DNA of 64,000 nt from Candidatus Anammoxibacter sp. (GTDB lineage: Bacteria; Planctomycetota; Brocadiia; Brocadiales; Anammoxibacteraceae), in assembly GCA_021777105.1 (NCBI GenBank), contig JAIQZQ010000069.1:1-64000 (forward strand), read 5' to 3'. A program made the position numbers and the translations under genes. How positions within the stretch are numbered: position 1 is the first letter of the stretch; each line of letters opens with the position of its first letter. Shown one piece after another: positions 60,608-64,000 of this stretch. The notes under the pieces were generated by a model. That model was not told where the DNA came from, did not search any database, and saw nothing but the letters and a program-made list of their open reading frames with translations.

Positions 60608-61615
60608 ATGAAAAAAATAATAATAGCGTTTATAATTACTATATCATTAGTGTCGTTCCTGTTGTTCCAGATTGACGTGTCAAATATAAAGGATATCTTA
60701 AAAAATGTTTATATAAAATATCTATTTTGTGGAATAGTATTTTATAGCATTACTATTTTCCTGCGGACAAAAAGATTTAGTTTTCTTTTGGCGAAGAAAG
60801 TAGGGCTTAAAGACCTTTTTGCAATTGTTTGTATTCAAAATACGTTTAACCAAATTATTCCATTTAGAGCGGGGGAACTATCTTATTTGTATTTTATAAA
60901 GAAAATAAAAGGCGCTGATAGCTTTTCAGAAGGTGTTCCAAGCTTAATATGCGCAAGGGTGTTTGATATATTCAGTTTGTCGATAGTTTTTTTTATCACC
61001 CTGTTTGGCATAGATCAATTTTCAGAGATTGTTAAAAAATCGGCTTCCTTTATTGCCGTCTCCTTATTGATAATATGCTGTGGTGTTATATTATTGTTTT
61101 TGTTGAGGGATAAATTGTTGCGTATTATTAATGAAATTTCAATGGCTATGAATATTGATAAATATAGAATAGTTCAATGGTCTTTAAAAAAAGGAAAAGA
61201 AGTCTCTGCCGGTTTTGAGTTTGTGCGTTCAAAGAAAGTATTGGCAATATGTTTTTGTTACTCTTTTCTTATATTAATATCAATGAATTTTTATAGATAC
61301 TTTATGTATAAAGCATTGGGATTGGAGTTTAGCGTTTTCACAATAGTTTTTATTACATGCTTTTTAATCTTGGCGTCGCTTTTGCCTTTTTTTACAATAG
61401 GCGGTTTTGGATATGTGGAGTCCATATGGGCTTTTCTTATGATAAATTTAAATATGGATAAAAACGAAGCTATTGCCACTGGCTTCTCATACCATTTATT
61501 ATCAAAGATGGTCGTCCTTATTGTTTTTTTTATTTGTATTTTTCGGTTTCTCCCATCAATATCAGCTAAGTTTAATTTAAGCAAGATATTAAAAAGCAAA
61601 ATATTAAATAAATAA
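60608..61615 (+). CDS. Lysylphosphatidylglycerol-synthase-TM/AglD-like membrane protein
   Basis: The protein is 335 residues from ATG 60608; a TTG at 60581 adds nine unlikely residues. It has about 8 membrane spans. The family motifs of the UPF0104/LPG synthase TM group are seen: RTKRFSFLLAKK, QNTFNQIIPFRAGELSYLYFIKK, ARVFDIFS and IGGFGYVESIWAFLMI. These proteins are associated with lipid or glycolipid flipping or transfer in glycan pathways. The specific role is unknown. Confidence 0.85.
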   Translation: MKKIIIAFIITISLVSFLLFQIDVSNIKDILKNVYIKYLFCGIVFYSITIFLRTKRFSFLLAKKVGLKDLFAIVCIQNTFNQIIPFRAGELSYLYFIKKIKGADSFSEGVPSLICARVFDIFSLSIVFFITLFGIDQFSEIVKKSASFIAVSLLIICCGVILLFLLRDKLLRIINEISMAMNIDKYRIVQWSLKKGKEVSAGFEFVRSKKVLAICFCYSFLILISMNFYRYFMYKALGLEFSVFTIVFITCFLILASLLPFFTIGGFGYVESIWAFLMINLNMDKNEAIATGFSYHLLSKMVVLIVFFICIFRFLPSISAKFNLSKILKSKILNK

Positions 61616-61743
61616 AATTTTACAGCTTTAAACGTTCGGTTTTTATAAATTTTTTTTAAATTAAATTTATGTACACAAATTACAGGCGTAAAATAAGCAA
61701 TATTGTTATATGCCTTTGCTTTATTGCTGATTTTTAAGAAATT

Positions 61744-63366
61744 ATGAATTTTAAATTAAGATACTCATTTCCATTAATCTTTGTTTGCGCGTTCGCTTTT
61801 CATATTTTCATATTCATATGTTCTAAATACGCAATTAATCCTGATAGTCCTGGTTATATAGTCAACGCAGAACATCTTTTACGGTTTAATTTTGACGCAT
61901 TAGATATTACAAGGCCTATTTTCTATTCATCGCTTATAGCATGCTTTATTCCTGTTTTTAAGAACCCTGAGATAGTTGGCGTTGCTTTATCTCTAATATT
62001 TTCTTCATTTCTGCCTGTGATGGTTTTCTACTTTGGAGAGAAAGTATTTAATCGCAGGACGGGGATTTTAAGCTCTATCCTTGTTGTTGTTTACCCTGCT
62101 CTGTCGCTATATTCATTTTCAGTTTTAACTGAAGCCACTTATACAACGATAGTTTTTTTCTCTATCCTTATAACTTGGAAAGCGGTTGAAAGTGGCAAGT
62201 TGTTGTTCTATTTAGTTTCAGGTATTTTGGTTGGCTTATCGTATTTAACTAGGCACGAAGGTATTATATATAGTGTTTTTGCGTTTTTCTTTATGTTTAT
62301 AACAATATTTATCGATAAGGGGCAAGATCGTAGAAAACGGATAGCCGGCTTGGCCGTGTTTTCATTTGCGCTTATTTTGACGATTTCGCCATACATTGTT
62401 TTAGTGCATGACGTAACTGGAGTTTGGAGCCTTTCGCCAAAATTAAACACTGCTATTAGTATTGGAATTATACCTAGAGATGAGCTTTTGATAAACAGGT
62501 ATGATACTATTGAGAAAAATCAAGTTACTTCATTTATACAGTCAAACTTAAGCGCCGTTTTTGCAAAGTTTTTAAAGAATTTCAAAGAAGGTGTTACAGT
62601 TGGAATATCACGTTTAGTTATGCCTTTGTTGTTTGTTTTTGTTGGTTTAGGTTTATTTAAAAAGAAGTGGAAAAGAGGCCAGGTTTTTCCGCGTCTTTTT
62701 CTTATTGCGTTTATTTTTCCTTCATTTATTACAGCTTCGTTTTTTTTTGCAAATCCGAGGTATTATATCTCCGCTCTTCCTATTTTATTAATTTTTATTG
62801 CGTCAGGAATTAATTATTTTGATGAATGGTTAAGAGATATTGCAGGCTCCGCAAAGGGGATTGTAAAAAGCGCGCTACTGATACCTTGGCTTTCGCAAAT
62901 TATTATAGCGCTAACATGCGTCCTTTTATCATTTAATCCGGTGTTTCGAATTTCCTTTAACTTGCTTCCGATTTTTCATACTGAATATAAGGAAACTGGG
63001 TTGTGGATGAAGGATAACTTGTCTAAAGATTCAATTTTTATTGGGAGAAGTTCTGTAAACTACTATGCTGGAGGTTTTAAGGAGATTGATGGCAAAACAG
63101 GCAATAAAATATCCACAATAGAAGATCTTAAGGCTTTTAAAAGAGGAAAAAACGAGCCTGTGTATAGATTTATTGAAGAAAGATTTAATTGGCGATATGG
63201 AGAACTTGCATTTTTAATTGCGGAAAACAAAGCTCCCGATTTTTTAAAACCTGTTTATGTAAACGACCGGCATAAAGGCGCAAAAGTAGTTTTATATGAA
63301 ATTTTAGATTTAGACGGTTCTACAAAAAGTAAAATCAATAACGATGAAATGTGGCAAATTCATTAA
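61744..63366 (+). CDS. ArnT/PMT-like GT-C glycosyltransferase
   Basis: The 540-residue protein has 10-12 membrane spans with a first external loop bearing the acidic motif SKYAINPDSPGYIVNAEHLLR (catalytic Asp of GT-C/GT39-like enzymes). It continues with FYSSLIACFIPVF and a soluble C-terminal part (GLWMKDNLSKDSIFIGRSS). It is predicted to transfer a sugar from a polyprenyl-phosphate donor in the periplasm. The GT2 genes at 43268 and 54178 could provide such a donor. Confidence 0.82.
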   Translation: MNFKLRYSFPLIFVCAFAFHIFIFICSKYAINPDSPGYIVNAEHLLRFNFDALDITRPIFYSSLIACFIPVFKNPEIVGVALSLIFSSFLPVMVFYFGEKVFNRRTGILSSILVVVYPALSLYSFSVLTEATYTTIVFFSILITWKAVESGKLLFYLVSGILVGLSYLTRHEGIIYSVFAFFFMFITIFIDKGQDRRKRIAGLAVFSFALILTISPYIVLVHDVTGVWSLSPKLNTAISIGIIPRDELLINRYDTIEKNQVTSFIQSNLSAVFAKFLKNFKEGVTVGISRLVMPLLFVFVGLGLFKKKWKRGQVFPRLFLIAFIFPSFITASFFFANPRYYISALPILLIFIASGINYFDEWLRDIAGSAKGIVKSALLIPWLSQIIIALTCVLLSFNPVFRISFNLLPIFHTEYKETGLWMKDNLSKDSIFIGRSSVNYYAGGFKEIDGKTGNKISTIEDLKAFKRGKNEPVYRFIEERFNWRYGELAFLIAENKAPDFLKPVYVNDRHKGAKVVLYEILDLDGSTKSKINNDEMWQIH

Positions 63367-63466
63367 ATTTGATGAGAAAATTAGAAAATCAGGGATTTTA
63401 GTAATCTTATATTGGTTAAAAAACATATTTGACATAACTTTATAGCTGAAATAAATAAGAATATTG

Positions 63467-64000
63467 ATGAGAAAGATTAAGGTTTTGCATTTAATAGAGT
63501 GCCTTGAAAGAGGCGGCGCGCAAAGAAGGCTTGTTAATGATTTAAAGTTAATAAATAAAGACAGGTTTTCAAATGTAGTGTTTTGCATTAGAAATGGCAT
63601 GGAATTATCAAAGGAAATTGAAGCGCTTGGTATAGAAGTCTATCTTTTAGAAGATTTTTCAAAAGGACATTTTGGAAAACTGTTATATTTAATAAGATAT
63701 TTGAAAAAAAATAAAATAGATATCCTACATTCACAAATTTTTTGGGCTGATATTTATGGCCGAATAGCGGGGAAAATTGCGGGCGTTAAACATATAGTTT
63801 CAACAATCCAAGGAATTGCTCATGATCCAGGCATACCATTTGCGTACTCATTTAAACAAAAATTTCTGGATATAGCCGTCGGCAAAATAGCCGGAACAAA
63901 ATATATTGCAGTTTCAGAATTTGTAAAAGATTATATTGCGCGCACGTTTCGAGTAAATAAAAAATTAATTAATGTAATATATAATTATGTGGACTGCAAG
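63467..64000 (+). CDS. Family 4 glycosyltransferase, truncated by the window end
   Basis: ATG 63467 opens a frame that runs to the end of the window with 178 codons and no stop. The N-terminus KIKVLHLIECLERGGAQRRL is a clear GT4 start (GGxQ motif), followed by HSQIFWADIYGRIAG and VSEFVKDYIARTF. It is 5'-complete and 3'-incomplete, and continues the same locus. Confidence 0.88.
   Translation, partial: MRKIKVLHLIECLERGGAQRRLVNDLKLINKDRFSNVVFCIRNGMELSKEIEALGIEVYLLEDFSKGHFGKLLYLIRYLKKNKIDILHSQIFWADIYGRIAGKIAGVKHIVSTIQGIAHDPGIPFAYSFKQKFLDIAVGKIAGTKYIAVSEFVKDYIARTFRVNKKLINVIYNYVDCK

Noticed and set aside
1..64000. CRISPR arrays, tRNA or rRNA genes, insertion sequences with transposase, phage genes
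   Set aside because: None was seen on reading the window, although tRNA genes were not searched with a covariance model.

Overview
The window reads as a chromosomal segment of a Gram-negative bacterium. LpxB and a Kdo-transferase-like protein point to lipid A and an outer membrane. Every convincing gene lies on the + strand. The left ~11 kb is visibly richer in G+C than the AT-rich right 50 kb. An assimilatory AprA/ferredoxin system and a very long gene-shuffled exopolysaccharide locus would fit an uncultured anaerobic lineage such as Omnitrophota, but the taxon is a low-confidence guess because no rRNA or ribosomal protein is present.

Region 1 (0.3-6.2 kb) is a sulfate-activation and reduction unit: an Rrf2 regulator, an AprA-like flavoprotein, a 4Fe-4S protein, CysD and a CysN-CysC fusion. 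It makes APS, reduces it to sulfite, and can also make PAPS. Region 2 (6.2-10.9 kb) holds an EamA transporter, a DUF3108 lipoprotein, GalU, a small membrane protein and LpxB. Region 3 (10.9-14.3 kb) is a carbamoyltransferase/DUF5989/SxtJ module between two ~270-bp direct repeats, each carrying a TTGACA-N16-TATAAT promoter.

Region 4 (14.3-64 kb) is one giant surface-polysaccharide locus. It starts with a MarR-type EPS regulator, a UDP-GlcNAc 2-epimerase and a WbpB-WbpD-like fusion. It continues with a divergent Kdo transferase, a triple-SDR fusion, radical SAM/SPASM proteins, a sulfotransferase, a GT-C-like membrane protein, a MurJ/Wzx-like flippase, methyltransferases, an SGNH hydrolase and alkaline-phosphatase-superfamily enzymes. 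A nonulosonic-acid set follows (CMP-sugar synthetase, oxidoreductase, HAD phosphatase, NeuB-cupin fusion), then an MBOAT acyltransferase, glycosyltransferases, a LPG-synthase-like flippase and an ArnT-like transferase. The window ends inside a GT4 glycosyltransferase.

The most notable content is at 45.9-50.3 kb. Four consecutive genes match, in order and domain type, the Campylobacter jejuni Cj1418-Cj1417-Cj1416-Cj1415 pathway for the capsular phosphoramidate donor: glutamine kinase, gamma-glutamyl-CDP-amidate hydrolase, CTP:phosphoglutamine cytidylyltransferase and CDP-amidate kinase. Downstream lie an unrecognised helical protein, a formyltransferase-like protein, a phosphotransferase-like member of the alkaline phosphatase superfamily and a methyltransferase. 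The locus also shows module shuffling: a carbamoyltransferase relic (17.85-18.05 kb), and a mosaic of MBOAT-tail, spacer, GT2-head and NeuB fragments (40.7-41.5 kb) that repeats sequence flanking the intact MBOAT gene. The encoded glycan is probably heavily decorated (sulfate, carbamoyl, acyl, phosphoramidate, possibly methyl and formyl).
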